Below, in pieces: positions 6,699 through 14,350 of a stretch of DNA of 14,427 nucleotides. Source of the stretch: Trichodesmium sp. jk18x7bins.61 (GTDB lineage: Bacteria > Cyanobacteriota > Cyanobacteriia > Cyanobacteriales > Microcoleaceae); NCBI GenBank assembly GCA_022822685.1, contig JAJEAQ010000739.1, forward strand, positions 1 through 14,427, in the 5' to 3' direction. A program made the translations under genes and the position numbers. Position 1 is the stretch's first letter. The number at the start of each line of letters is the position of its first letter. The notes beneath the pieces were generated by a model, which had not been told where the DNA came from, did not search any database, and saw only the letters and a program-made list of their open reading frames with translations.

Positions 6699-7237
6699 AT
6701 GGATAAGTTGCCGGAGTTGATTAAGGCACAAATAATCAAAAAAATGATAAATAAATTGGAAGTCTGCCAAAAAGATAGTGATCAAACTGGAAATATCACA
6801 GCAACTGTCTGTTTATTTGTTGCCTTATTCCCTGTTTCTTCAGCAGCAATATTGATCCGATTGAGTGCAGGAGAAATCGGGCCTAATGCGATAGTCTTTA
6901 ACAGAGTCGCGATCGCGACTATTGTCTTTGGATTTGGGAATGGACTCAATGCTATACGTTACCGACTTTCTAACGACAAACCTCCACAAGAGCAGCTCAA
7001 CCTTAGTCAAGATTTCTGGCTGTTGTTAGCAATGGCTATTTTTTTTATATTACCTATCAAGCTTTATGCTCTTGGTCTTTAAGTCAAACCACTGTTGCTA
7101 TCTCTACTGTACTATTTAATCTCAAGCCATTATTCACTTGCCTGTTTGCCTGGGTTGCCTGGGGCCTGCGCTTAAAAAATTCAGGGTGTTCCTCCTCCCT
7201 GATCATACACCTCAGAATTCTGAATGCTGAGTGCTGA
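6699..7237 (+). pseudogene. EamA/DMT-family transporter, frameshifted and truncated
   Basis: The 127-codon frame from ATG 6699 encodes the N-terminal part of a drug/metabolite (EamA) membrane transporter. Hydrophobic helices lie near residues 34-57, 65-80 and 105-122. The frame breaks at a run of eight T (7039-7046). Adding one T restores FFYITYQALCSWSLSQTTVA, then STVLFNLKPLF, which is the expected third/fourth-helix region of this family. The restored frame loses family similarity after about 7185 and ends at TGA 7235-7237 inside heptamer repeats. About half or more of the usual 300-residue protein is missing, so it is non-functional even if slippage at the T-run repaired the frame. No ribosome-binding site is evident. 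The exact function of the ancestor is not known. Confidence 0.75.
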
Positions 7238-7248
7238 CTGCTGATTGC
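7221..7248. repeat. heptamer tandem repeat (TGANTGC)x4
   Basis: TGAATGC, TGAGTGC, TGACTGC and TGATTGC follow each other without gaps. This matches the short tandemly repeated heptanucleotide (STRR) type known from cyanobacterial intergenic DNA. It overlaps the degenerate tail of the transporter pseudogene. Confidence 0.7.
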
Positions 7249-7299
7249 TTACCGCTATTTCAATCAGCGCTAGAGCCACAACTATAATTCCTGCTACTA

Positions 7300-9579
7300 C
7301 TAATAATTAGTTCCATAATCATCTGTCTCATTCAAATCCCTACCATTAAACCCTACCCTACCATATTGAACCCATTTTGGATCCACAGGTTTAGCTTCAA
7401 TAGTAGGTTTGCGATCATAAAAACTGGGCTTTTCTGGAAAATCTTTAACAGGTATATTCTCAACTATCTCCTTCATAAATAACTGCCAATTATAAGCTGC
7501 TGTACTACTAGTCCCCCAGGTTGGTTGATTATCATCATTCCCGAACCAAATTCCTGTTGCCACTTGAGGAGTATAACCAATAAACCATAAGTCTCGCGCA
7601 TCCTCAGTTGTACCCGTTTTGCCAGCTACAGGCCGATCATATAAATACGCATTTGTACCGCTACCATATTTCACCACATTTTCTAACATCCAGGTGACAA
7701 TTGCAGCACTATCCCTATCTAAAACCTGCTTTGGTTGAAAATATGCCTCATAGATCACTTGGCCATTTTGATTAATCACCTTTTTAATTCCGTGAGCTCG
7801 AATCAACTTTCCCTCTGCTGCCAAAGTAGCGTAAGCATTAGTTAACTCCAGCAAATTCACCTCCCAACTACCCAAAGCCATAGAATACGTAGGCTTGATC
7901 TCAGATTGAATCCCCATATCTCTAGCCAACTTAATTACAGGCTCAAATCCCACATCTATTAAAACTTGCACTGCCACCACATTCACAGAATAAGCCAAAG
8001 AATCAATCATCGATCGCCAGCCACCATACCTGTTACCATAATTCTTGGGCTTATAACCATCTACTGTCAACGGTAAATCTTGATAACCATTAGTGGGAGA
8101 AAAGCCCGCAGCAACTGCAGCAGCATATACAAAACTTTTAAAAGTAGAACCTGGTTGACGTTGTGCCTGAATAGCTCGATTAAACTCGCTTTCTGTAAAA
8201 TCTCTACCTCCTACTAAAGCTTTAACCTCTCCAGTGGTAGTGTCAATAGCGACTAACGCTCCCTGATCAAATCTTTGAGCTGCACCATCAATATCAACAG
8301 CTTCTTTAATCACCTTTTCTCCAACCTCCTGCCAATCTCTATCCAAAGTAGTTTCTACTGTCAAACCCCCTGCTTCTAAGACTTCCTGAGAAACATACTT
8401 AGGTAACTCTTTCTGAATATAGTTAGCAAAATATGGAGCTTCAACTATCAGGCGTTTTGGGGCATTTGGTCGTACTTCTATTGGTTTAGCGATCGCTATT
8501 TTTGCCCTATCTGCTGAAATCAAACCAGCTTTTGCCATTTCTGTCAACACCAGATTTCGACGACGTTGAGCTGCTTCTGGGTTAACCAAAGGTGAATATT
8601 CACTTGGTGCTGGTGGTAAACCTGCCAAAGTTGCCATCTCTGCCAAACTCAACGCAGAAACTGTTTTACTAAAGTAAACCCAGGCAGCATCACTAATTCC
8701 ATAAGCACCAGAACCCAGATAAATGATATTCAGATATAGCTCTAGAATTTCCTCTTTCGATAATTCTTTCTCTATTTTCCAAGCTAGCATTGCTTCCTTA
8801 AGTTTACGCCAGATAGTTTGTTCCATATCTAGAAAAACCATCCTGGCTAACTGTTGTGTGAGGCTACTACCACCTTGAATTACATCTCTAGCAATTAAGT
8901 TAGATATAAATGCTCGGATCACTCCCTGATAATCTACCCCTGTATGTTGATAAAACCGTCTATCTTCAATAGCAATAAAAGCTTGAACTAGGGGAGTAGG
9001 AATATCTTCTAATTTAATTTTTTCCCTGGTCGCGGGACCAATTTGCTGGATAATTTGACCATCAGATGCTTTAATTGTTAAAGTACCGTCTCTACTATAG
9101 GAAGAAATATCAGCAATATCTGGTAAACTTTGCTCTAATTTTCGCCAATTCCACCCACAATAAATGATGATACTACTTATTGATACACAACCTAACCCCA
9201 ACCAAAATTTACGACTTTGGTAAATTGGTTTTTCCCCTGTTAATACCTTAAAAAATGAATGATTATTTCGTTTATAATAGTAATTAGTTCGATGAAATTC
9301 TTGTTCTAGTATTGTTGTTTTTGCCAAACTTGATTTTTTATTTATCCGTTTTCTTCTCTTAATCTCTAGAGCATTCCCTTTTCTTGAATGGCTGTTTCTA
9401 TCATCAAATTGAGGTGCTCGTAGGGGGGCTTTGAATTTATGGCCCAGCAGATTTGAGACAGAGTTGAAATTATTTTTATTTCTTCTCAGTGGATACTCTA
9501 TATACTGAGATTTTCTGATGATATCTTGCTCTGTTCCCGATAATGTTTCTCTGATATTTTTATGCTCTTTATCTTTCAC
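7300..9579 (-). CDS. class A penicillin-binding protein (transglycosylase/transpeptidase)
   Basis: A bifunctional peptidoglycan synthase of 759 residues (PBP1A type). It has a long basic cytoplasmic tail (1-124) and a single membrane segment at about 125-143. The GT51 glycosyltransferase domain follows (about 175-350), with EDRRFY (Glu205 the likely catalytic acid), GGSSLTQQLAR (236-246), KLKE and LYLN motifs. The transpeptidase domain (about 430-700) contains Ser478-Thr-Phe-Lys481 (catalytic serine), Ser531-Val-Asn533 and Lys654-Thr-Gly-Thr657. All catalytic signatures are present. The start is GTG at 9579, preceded by AGAGGG about 5 nt upstream. The N-terminal tail is longer than in many homologues, so a later start cannot be excluded, although no better ribosome-binding site was seen. 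Alternative hairpins lie in the leader (9614-9667). A HIP1 octamer lies inside it at 8489-8496. Confidence 0.93.
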   Translation of the reverse strand: MKDKEHKNIRETLSGTEQDIIRKSQYIEYPLRRNKNNFNSVSNLLGHKFKAPLRAPQFDDRNSHSRKGNALEIKRRKRINKKSSLAKTTILEQEFHRTNYYYKRNNHSFFKVLTGEKPIYQSRKFWLGLGCVSISSIIIYCGWNWRKLEQSLPDIADISSYSRDGTLTIKASDGQIIQQIGPATREKIKLEDIPTPLVQAFIAIEDRRFYQHTGVDYQGVIRAFISNLIARDVIQGGSSLTQQLARMVFLDMEQTIWRKLKEAMLAWKIEKELSKEEILELYLNIIYLGSGAYGISDAAWVYFSKTVSALSLAEMATLAGLPPAPSEYSPLVNPEAAQRRRNLVLTEMAKAGLISADRAKIAIAKPIEVRPNAPKRLIVEAPYFANYIQKELPKYVSQEVLEAGGLTVETTLDRDWQEVGEKVIKEAVDIDGAAQRFDQGALVAIDTTTGEVKALVGGRDFTESEFNRAIQAQRQPGSTFKSFVYAAAVAAGFSPTNGYQDLPLTVDGYKPKNYGNRYGGWRSMIDSLAYSVNVVAVQVLIDVGFEPVIKLARDMGIQSEIKPTYSMALGSWEVNLLELTNAYATLAAEGKLIRAHGIKKVINQNGQVIYEAYFQPKQVLDRDSAAIVTWMLENVVKYGSGTNAYLYDRPVAGKTGTTEDARDLWFIGYTPQVATGIWFGNDDNQPTWGTSSTAAYNWQLFMKEIVENIPVKDFPEKPSFYDRKPTIEAKPVDPKWVQYGRVGFNGRDLNETDDYGTNY

Positions 9580-9613
9580 TTTACCCTCTTCATCTAATCT
9601 AATCTATTGATTT

Positions 9614-9667
9614 TCTCCTGTTAAACTTCACGATTATAACAGGAGATTCTTGCTTCCAATTCTCCTG
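9614..9667 (-). promoter_or_regulatory. mutually exclusive hairpins in the leader of the penicillin-binding protein gene
   Basis: TCTCCTGTTA (9614-9623) and TAACAGGAGA (9637-9646) form a perfect 10-bp stem with a 13-nt loop. The middle arm can instead pair over 7 bp with TCTCCTG at 9661-9667. In the minus-strand transcript these lie 35-88 nt before the GTG start. One arm then reads UAACAGGAGA, resembling a Shine-Dalgarno but too far from the start to serve directly. A regulatory switch is possible; the pairing itself is seen, its role is inference. Confidence 0.4.
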
Positions 9668-10150
9668 AACACTATTAGTTGCATATAATATAACCGGATT
9701 TCATATAAAGCTGATTTATCCCTCTTTTGTCATTCTCTTAAGGCAAGGATTCAGGTATCTCAAACCCCGTTATAGAGAGACTTCTGAAAACGGCTGACTT
9801 AGCAATTTAACAACTTCATGCTCAATAATAACGAAAACAAAGGCTTATAGCAATCTAGAATTGAGAATATGATGGGGGGGGCAATTACTGGAAATGCTTA
9901 TCAATCAAGATTTATAGGCTTTTCTATAGGAGCTGAATCCTTACTTCTGAAGAGCAAAGTAAAACCTGATTTCCCTAACAGTTTGTTGCTCTATTCCTGA
10001 GCAAATTTTTATTAACATGAATATAAACCACAATTATCAGTTTTGACTCCTCAAATTTTGCACATATTAACTGCTGTTTTTATAGTCTATCTTTGTCAAC
10101 TGGCTTGGATCGAGGGCTTCTACCTTTGGTCAAAACCGCTATAATATTGA

Positions 10151-10262
10151 GTGTTGCTGAATGAAAGTATGAATCGTCAATTGGCGACTAATTACATACT
10201 TGATGATGAGAGCTATTTCAGTTTTTCAATTGGTGGAGTTCATACCCAGTTTCAGCAACACC
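10151..10262. mobile_element. MITE-like element, 112 bp, 9-bp target duplication
   Basis: The ends read GTGTTGCTGAA inward from the left (10151) and, in reverse orientation, from the right (10251-10261). A second block, GTATGAA, matches further in, giving 18 of 23 aligned positions. TAATATTGA is directly repeated just outside both ends (10142-10150 and 10263-10271). A 9-bp exact duplication abutting inverted ends is strong evidence for transposition. The interior has no gene, so it depended on a transposase elsewhere. The right end has one extra C relative to the left. Confidence 0.8.
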
Positions 10263-10390
10263 TAATATTGATATCAATTTTATATTGGCCTACTCTCTTT
10301 CAAGAATCATAAACACCAATTAATATTTATTACCTGTCTTCACTAGAATTTTGTGGGCTTGAATCTAATTTAACACCCTATAACCTTTGG

Positions 10391-10411
10391 TAATAGGCAA
10401 TAGGTAATAGG
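10391..10411. repeat. heptamer tandem repeat (YAATAGG)x3
   Basis: TAATAGG, CAATAGG and TAATAGG are contiguous, followed by a degenerate CAAAATT. This is the same STRR-like heptanucleotide type as at 7221-7248 and 11715-11735. It lies downstream of chlG. Confidence 0.65.
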
Positions 10412-10533
10412 CAAAATTACTGCTAGAAGATGGTTTGATTTTCCCACTATCAGTTATTAATTAAGTAGGAGACAATTATTTTTTAAGAGCAACTTCAAGT
10501 CATTACCGCAACTACTGATAACTGATAACTGTT

Positions 10534-11514
10534 TCAAACCCCTGCATGACCTAAAGCTAAACCCGTAATTAACATACCCAATACTAAGAAAGGTTGAGCG
10601 CTGGCTTGATACTTAACATCATTTTCTAAAGGATTCCGAAGAAAATACATATCCTGAAATGTAATCTGAGGGATTACCATTAACAATAGAATAACAGCAT
10701 ACAAATTTTCTTTCACGCTAATTAAATAAGCTGCTACTCCGACCTGAAAAATATCAATCATTAGTACACATATCCAAGCTGCGGTACCAATTCCAAACAT
10801 AACCGGCAGCGATTTTAAACCTAATTTTTTGTCTCCCTCTACACTCTTAAAATCATTAACTACTGCAATTCCTAATCCAGCAAAACTGTAAAACAAAGTC
10901 AGAATGATAATTGTTAAATTTAGCTCTCCAAATAAAGCATGACCAGTCCACCAAGGTAAAGCAATATAACTTGAACCTAAAGCATAATTTCCTAACCAAC
11001 CATTTTGTTTTAACTTCAATGGAGGAGCTGAATAAATATAAGCTAAAAATGCACCACCCAAACAGAGCATAGTGATAATTGGGAATTCGTGACCAGTCCA
11101 CAAATCTAAAATATATGACAAACTAACTCCTAGTAGTAATAAAACTATAATTTGAGTCACAACTTGAGAAATAGAAATTACGCCGGAAGGAATTGGTCTA
11201 TAAGGTTCATTAATAGCATCAATTTCGCGGTCATAAAAGTCATTTAATGTTTGTGTATAACCCGCCATCAGAGGCCCTGCTAATAACATACAAGCAGCAG
11301 ACATTAAAACATTTTCTAGATTCCAACTATAATTTCCTGAAGATGCATATCCACAGACTACTGCCCAGATTAAAGGAATCCAGGTTATCGGTTTCATTAG
11401 TTGCAACCTAATTTTCCAAATATTAGTTTCTCCACTGGCAGCACCTTTCATCCCTAATAATTGTCTGGTTTTTCCAGTTTGGTTTTCAACTGTTTTTGGT
11501 TCTTGATTAGTCAT
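10534..11514 (-). CDS. chlG: chlorophyll synthase ChlG
   Basis: An integral membrane prenyltransferase of 326 residues that attaches the geranylgeranyl or phytyl tail to chlorophyllide in the last step of chlorophyll a synthesis, in the thylakoid membrane. The hydrophilic N-terminus (1-40) is followed by about eight or nine helices. The first Asp-rich motif is N91-D-F-Y-D95-R-E-I-D99, followed by INEPYRPIPSG (101-111), a chlorophyll-synthase signature. The second is N220-D-F-K-S-V-E-G-D228 followed by KKLGLKSLPV. The length and both motifs are complete. The ATG at 11514 has only a weak ribosome-binding site. It lies 349 bp downstream of the Get3-like gene on the same strand, too far to assume an operon. 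No T-run terminator follows. Confidence 0.96.
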   Translation of the reverse strand: MTNQEPKTVENQTGKTRQLLGMKGAASGETNIWKIRLQLMKPITWIPLIWAVVCGYASSGNYSWNLENVLMSAACMLLAGPLMAGYTQTLNDFYDREIDAINEPYRPIPSGVISISQVVTQIIVLLLLGVSLSYILDLWTGHEFPIITMLCLGGAFLAYIYSAPPLKLKQNGWLGNYALGSSYIALPWWTGHALFGELNLTIIILTLFYSFAGLGIAVVNDFKSVEGDKKLGLKSLPVMFGIGTAAWICVLMIDIFQVGVAAYLISVKENLYAVILLLMVIPQITFQDMYFLRNPLENDVKYQASAQPFLVLGMLITGLALGHAGV

Positions 11515-11863
11515 CGTTAGTTAGATTTTTCTGATGAGTAAAAGTATATTAAAAAACGTTTAGTAGGTGCTTTTTTACTACGTTTCACCTAAAGAAATTC
11601 AGGAGTATGGTAGCCCGAAATCTTCAGATGAGGCCGAAATACAAGGAGATTGAAACAAGCTCCTATAGGATAGGATCATTGACCAAAATAGTTCTTATTT
11701 TAAGGCATGTCGGCCAACAGGCAACAGGCAACAGGGAAGGCGTATGGTAAGGGATGAAAAACGCCACCAGAGCACACCACTAATTTGAAAAATCTAGTAG
11801 GGGACAAGGGATCATTTTCTCATTTATCTTTGGCCTCTTGTCTCGGCCAAAGGTTATTGATTT
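11515..11863. other. intergenic gap between Get3-like gene and chlG
   Basis: No gene was found. A heptamer repeat CAACAGG lies at 11715-11735 and an AGGAG/CTCCT hairpin near 11644-11664. Close to the chlG start, TAGTA and TACTA (about 11561-11580) with flanking AAACG and CGTTT form a bulged stem that could sit in the chlG leader. Confidence 0.5.
11715..11735. repeat. heptamer tandem repeat (CAACAGG)x3
   Basis: Three exact contiguous copies of CAACAGG, followed by a degenerate GAAGG. It is an STRR-like cyanobacterial repeat between the Get3-like gene and chlG. Confidence 0.7.
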
Positions 11864-12958
11864 TTAGAAAGAAATGATCAAATAGCCATCTTGATATTTT
11901 GCACCAGTGACTGGTTTTCCTTTTAAAGCAGGTGGTAGAAAAATATTGCGTCTCTGGTCTCCTGCTTCAATGGTTACTTCTGGCCCATATTGAGAAAGTA
12001 CAATCTCTTTTTTATCAAAACTAGGCAAAAATAAACTTACTTGACTTTTTTCAATATTTATGGTTATAGGCCTGGGAGCCTTAGCTGCTTGACTAAAATC
12101 TGGCAAGGCATCCATTAAAATTCGCCAGTCTTGAGTAGAGCGATGGGGAACTGAGGTGACTTTCAATGGTGCAAATTCAGAAGAGATGTTTTCTGTTAAG
12201 TCTCCTTGATTGAGAATAACTCCACCTACAGTCAGATTAACTTGTTGGGCACTGCCCCATAAATAGCGTGCTGTGGCGATCGCTGCTGGATCTTCTGTAG
12301 TAACTAAATATGCTGCTACTTGATTAGGATCAGCTATAGCAGCTTTAGCATTATCTAAAAGTTCATTGACTTGTTGAGTAGGTTGAGAAAAATTATTACT
12401 AGTCCAATCAACATTTAGAATTGCACTACTAATGGGTTGAAAAAATGGAGAAAGAACTTTATATAGTTCTGAATCTAGAATGACTTGACGGAAGCGACGA
12501 ATATACCAACTCATAATTTCTGCTGACCCCAAAAGTCTTAGAGTTTCTTGATCTCCAGTACCATCGTAAATAATTACATCATATTCCCCACTAGCACTAT
12601 ATCCTCGAATAGTATTAATAGTTAGAATTCCTTCCAATCCTGGTAATACTCCAAGTTCTTGACCATAAACATCTTTAAAAAATGGTGTACGGATATATTT
12701 AGCTTCTTGTTTTTTCAGTTCTTCCCAACCACTTTTTAGTAAAGTTGCTGCCTGAAGTTGGACTGCTTTGAGGTTAGAGTCTATCTCTGTAGGTTCCGGA
12801 CCAATATTAGCACCCAATATTAAAGATAATGCTGGAGCTGGTTCTTGTCCCGCAAATAGGACTCTTTTACCTTGGCTAGCGTATCGTTTGGCTGTAGCAA
12901 ATGCGATTGTAGTTCTACCTGTGCCACCTTTACCCAAAAACGTGTAAGTTAAGACCAT
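11864..12958 (-). CDS. Get3/ArsA-family ATPase with C-terminal alpha-crystallin-like domain (Get3d type)
   Basis: A soluble 364-residue P-loop ATPase of the SIMIBI class. The Walker A motif is G9-K-G-G-T-G-R15-T-T17: the intradimer signature Lys10 is present, but the usual Walker lysine is Arg15. DVIIYDGTGDQETLR (127-141) is in the place of the switch II segment, and GVILNQ (246-251) probably contacts adenine. Residues from about 300 to 364 (SLFLPSF, LSQYGPEVTIEAGDQRR, DGYLIISF) resemble an HSP20/alpha-crystallin beta sandwich. This architecture fits the cyanobacterial/plastid Get3d group, which is distinct from tail-anchored-protein Get3. Its client is not established. No strong ribosome-binding site precedes the ATG at 12958. 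One HIP1 octamer lies at 12276-12283. The older label 'anion-transporting ATPase' is unlikely to describe its role. Confidence 0.88.
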   Translation of the reverse strand: MVLTYTFLGKGGTGRTTIAFATAKRYASQGKRVLFAGQEPAPALSLILGANIGPEPTEIDSNLKAVQLQAATLLKSGWEELKKQEAKYIRTPFFKDVYGQELGVLPGLEGILTINTIRGYSASGEYDVIIYDGTGDQETLRLLGSAEIMSWYIRRFRQVILDSELYKVLSPFFQPISSAILNVDWTSNNFSQPTQQVNELLDNAKAAIADPNQVAAYLVTTEDPAAIATARYLWGSAQQVNLTVGGVILNQGDLTENISSEFAPLKVTSVPHRSTQDWRILMDALPDFSQAAKAPRPITINIEKSQVSLFLPSFDKKEIVLSQYGPEVTIEAGDQRRNIFLPPALKGKPVTGAKYQDGYLIISF

Positions 12959-13070
12959 TTTTTATCTATCAAAAATCAAGAATAATTTTGCTTCCTCCCG
13001 GAAAGAGCAACACACTAAAAATTCTAGTGTAAAATCAATCCCGGCAGATGCTATAAAATGAAGAGTTAAG

Positions 13071-13130
13071 CTTCGTAGCGAGAAGCCCCATGACTGAAAG
13101 CGAAGGGGAGCCGTGGGATGAATCCCTATT
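13071..13130 (+). mobile_element. possible remnant of an IS200/IS605 right end or an intron domain V
   Basis: GAAGCCCCATGACT, GAA, AGCGAAGGGGAG forms a stem with 7 of 10 pairs, like the hairpin at the 3' end of tnpB elements. It is followed by GAGCCGTGGGATGAATCCC, whose GAGCCG start and short GGGAT/ATCCC stem also recall half of a group II intron domain V. The opposing strand of domain V is missing. Neither reading is proven. Confidence 0.3.
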
Positions 13131-13336
13131 AATTAATACGAGAAAAACTTCCATTTTTACAAATTGATTGAACAGTAGAATGCTTAACAACTTTGTTTGC
13201 TATTCCTGGGTAATTGAACAGCTTTATACCTAGGCCTTTGTTTTGCATTCCAATCACTGAAAATACAGAACCTTGATAGGAAGCCAAGTCACCTTGACGA
13301 TTATCCAAAGGTGCCTATACATTCCTAGTTGAACGG

Positions 13337-13428
13337 AGTACCGCTTGCCTAATGTGGTACTGAGGCTTCGGACAGGACTTCTTTTTTCAGAAGCCCACAC
13401 TGAAATAATTTCAGTGTGTGGATCTGTC
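13337..13428 (+). mobile_element. run of three hairpins, possible IS200/IS605-type right-end remnant
   Basis: AGTACC/GGTACT (13337-13361), GGCTTC/GAAGCC (13364-13395) and a perfect 11-bp palindrome CACACTGAAAT/ATTTCAGTGTG (13396-13418) follow each other almost without gaps. They end with GGATCTGTCAC. GAAGCC, a stable hairpin and a terminal GTCAC are features I associate with the right end and overlapping guide RNA of cyanobacterial tnpB elements. No tnpB reading frame remains. Confidence 0.35.
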
Positions 13429-13439
13429 ACTATGATCTA

Positions 13440-13640
13440 TTAAGTACTCGGTTTTATTTCGTCTTCAAAAAAACAAGTAACCATATTTTTTTCAAATTCG
13501 ACCCAAAAGCCAATACCACTACCATCTACCATTTTGAAGTCCTTAATGATACCAGTTGGATTTTGCTTCAGTCGATTGATTATATTTGCGGGTATCCGTT
13601 CTTTAATACCGCATACTTTTACTTTCTGACCTATTTCCAT
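13440..13640 (-). CDS. DUF2862-type small conserved cyanobacterial protein
   Basis: A 66-residue soluble protein: MEIGQKVKVCGIKERIP at the N-terminus, VDGSGIGFWVEFEKN in the middle and CFFEDEIKPST at the end. The pattern of a small beta-barrel-like core with GxGVxVEF and WFFEDEI is what I know of the cyanobacterial DUF2862 family. Its function is unknown. An AGGAGA lies 15 or more bases before the ATG, too far for a usual ribosome-binding site, but the conserved N-terminus supports this start. It is transcribed divergently from hisF, sharing a 239-bp promoter region, and its 3' end abuts the three-hairpin patch at 13337-13418. The longer frame on the opposite strand (13416-13742) is a shadow. 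Confidence 0.8.
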   Translation of the reverse strand: MEIGQKVKVCGIKERIPANIINRLKQNPTGIIKDFKMVDGSGIGFWVEFEKNMVTCFFEDEIKPST

Positions 13641-13879
13641 TTTTGTTTACAGTTTTCTCCTGGTAGTATTAATCAATCCACAGTTGATCTGAAATTAGCC
13701 ATCGATAGCAGTTCTATAGCAACACTACTCAAATTTATCTAAAATCTACCTACATACTTCATCTGCTCGTCAAGGTAGAAGACAAAAGATAGAAGGTTTT
13801 GAATGTCCAATTACCCCCATCACTTTTTGGTTCCTAAAAGTAGATAATTATAGGGTGCTACCTAAAGTAATTTATTTAT

Positions 13880-14350
13880 ATGCTGGCCAAAAGAATTTTA
13901 CCTTGTCTAGATGTCAAGGCAGGGCGAGTAGTCAAAGGCGTCAATTTTGTTAATCTTCAAGATGCTGGAGCTCCTATAGAATTAGCCCAAATCTACAATG
14001 ATGCTGGTGCTGATGAGTTGGTATTTCTTGATATTACTGCCACTCACGAAGACCGAGACACGATAATAGATGTTGTATATCGGACTGCAGAGCAAGTTTT
14101 TATTCCCTTAACAGTGGGAGGAGGCATCCAATCCTTAGAAAATATTAAATTTTTGTTAATAGCAGGTGCTGATAAAGTCAGTATAAATTCAGCAGCAGTC
14201 CGTAATCCTGAGTTCAGAAATCAAGCAAGTGACTGCTTTGGAAATCAATGTATTGTAGTAGCTATTGATGTTCGTCGCCGTTCCCTCCTCAGCAACTCAG
14301 GATGGGATGTTTATGTCAGAGGTGGGCGAGAAAATACTGGTAAAGATGCT
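13880..14350 (+). CDS. hisF: imidazole glycerol phosphate synthase cyclase subunit HisF, exon 1 (interrupted)
   Basis: HisF cyclises PRFAR with ammonia from HisH to give imidazole glycerol phosphate in histidine synthesis. The protein begins MLAKRILPCLDVKAGRVVKG with catalytic Asp11. It contains VFLDITA (48-54), LTVGGGI (77-83), ADKVSINSAA (97-106) and VVAIDVRRR with catalytic Asp130. GWDVYVRGGRENTG (141-154) is the phosphate-binding turn. Conservation stops abruptly after Ala157 (14348-14350). A normal HisF is about 255 residues and would continue with a Trp-containing helix, then GAGE and LLTSMD. The reading continues 16 more codons to TAG (14399-14401) through sequence that looks like a group II intron. 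Only the first 60% or so of the enzyme is therefore here. No strong ribosome-binding site precedes the ATG. Confidence 0.9.

Larger units (their letters stand above)
9580..10533. other. 950-bp intergenic region
   Basis: This gap separates the penicillin-binding protein start from the chlG stop. It contains the leader hairpins at 9614-9667, a run of eight G (9874-9881), a 112-bp MITE with a 9-bp target duplication (10151-10262) and heptamer repeats at 10391-10411 and about 10511-10530. No open frame of credible gene quality was found on either strand. Confidence 0.6.
12959..13439. other. structured non-coding gap, probable insertion-sequence debris
   Basis: No intact gene was found. The gap holds a hairpin ACACTA/TAGTGT (13012-13030), a CCCC...GGGG stem region at 13085-13108 and a compact run of three hairpins at 13337-13418. 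The latter two resemble 3' ends of IS200/IS605-type elements. It lies between the starts of the Get3-like gene and the stop of the DUF2862-type gene. Confidence 0.5.

Noticed and set aside
9874..9881. A run of eight G as a functional or phase-variable tract.
   Set aside because: It lies in a gap far from any start codon and outside any reading frame, so no switching role can be argued.
13416..13742. A 108-codon plus-strand frame.
   Set aside because: It lies antisense over the DUF2862-type gene, which has a clear conserved sequence; the plus-strand product has no family resemblance.
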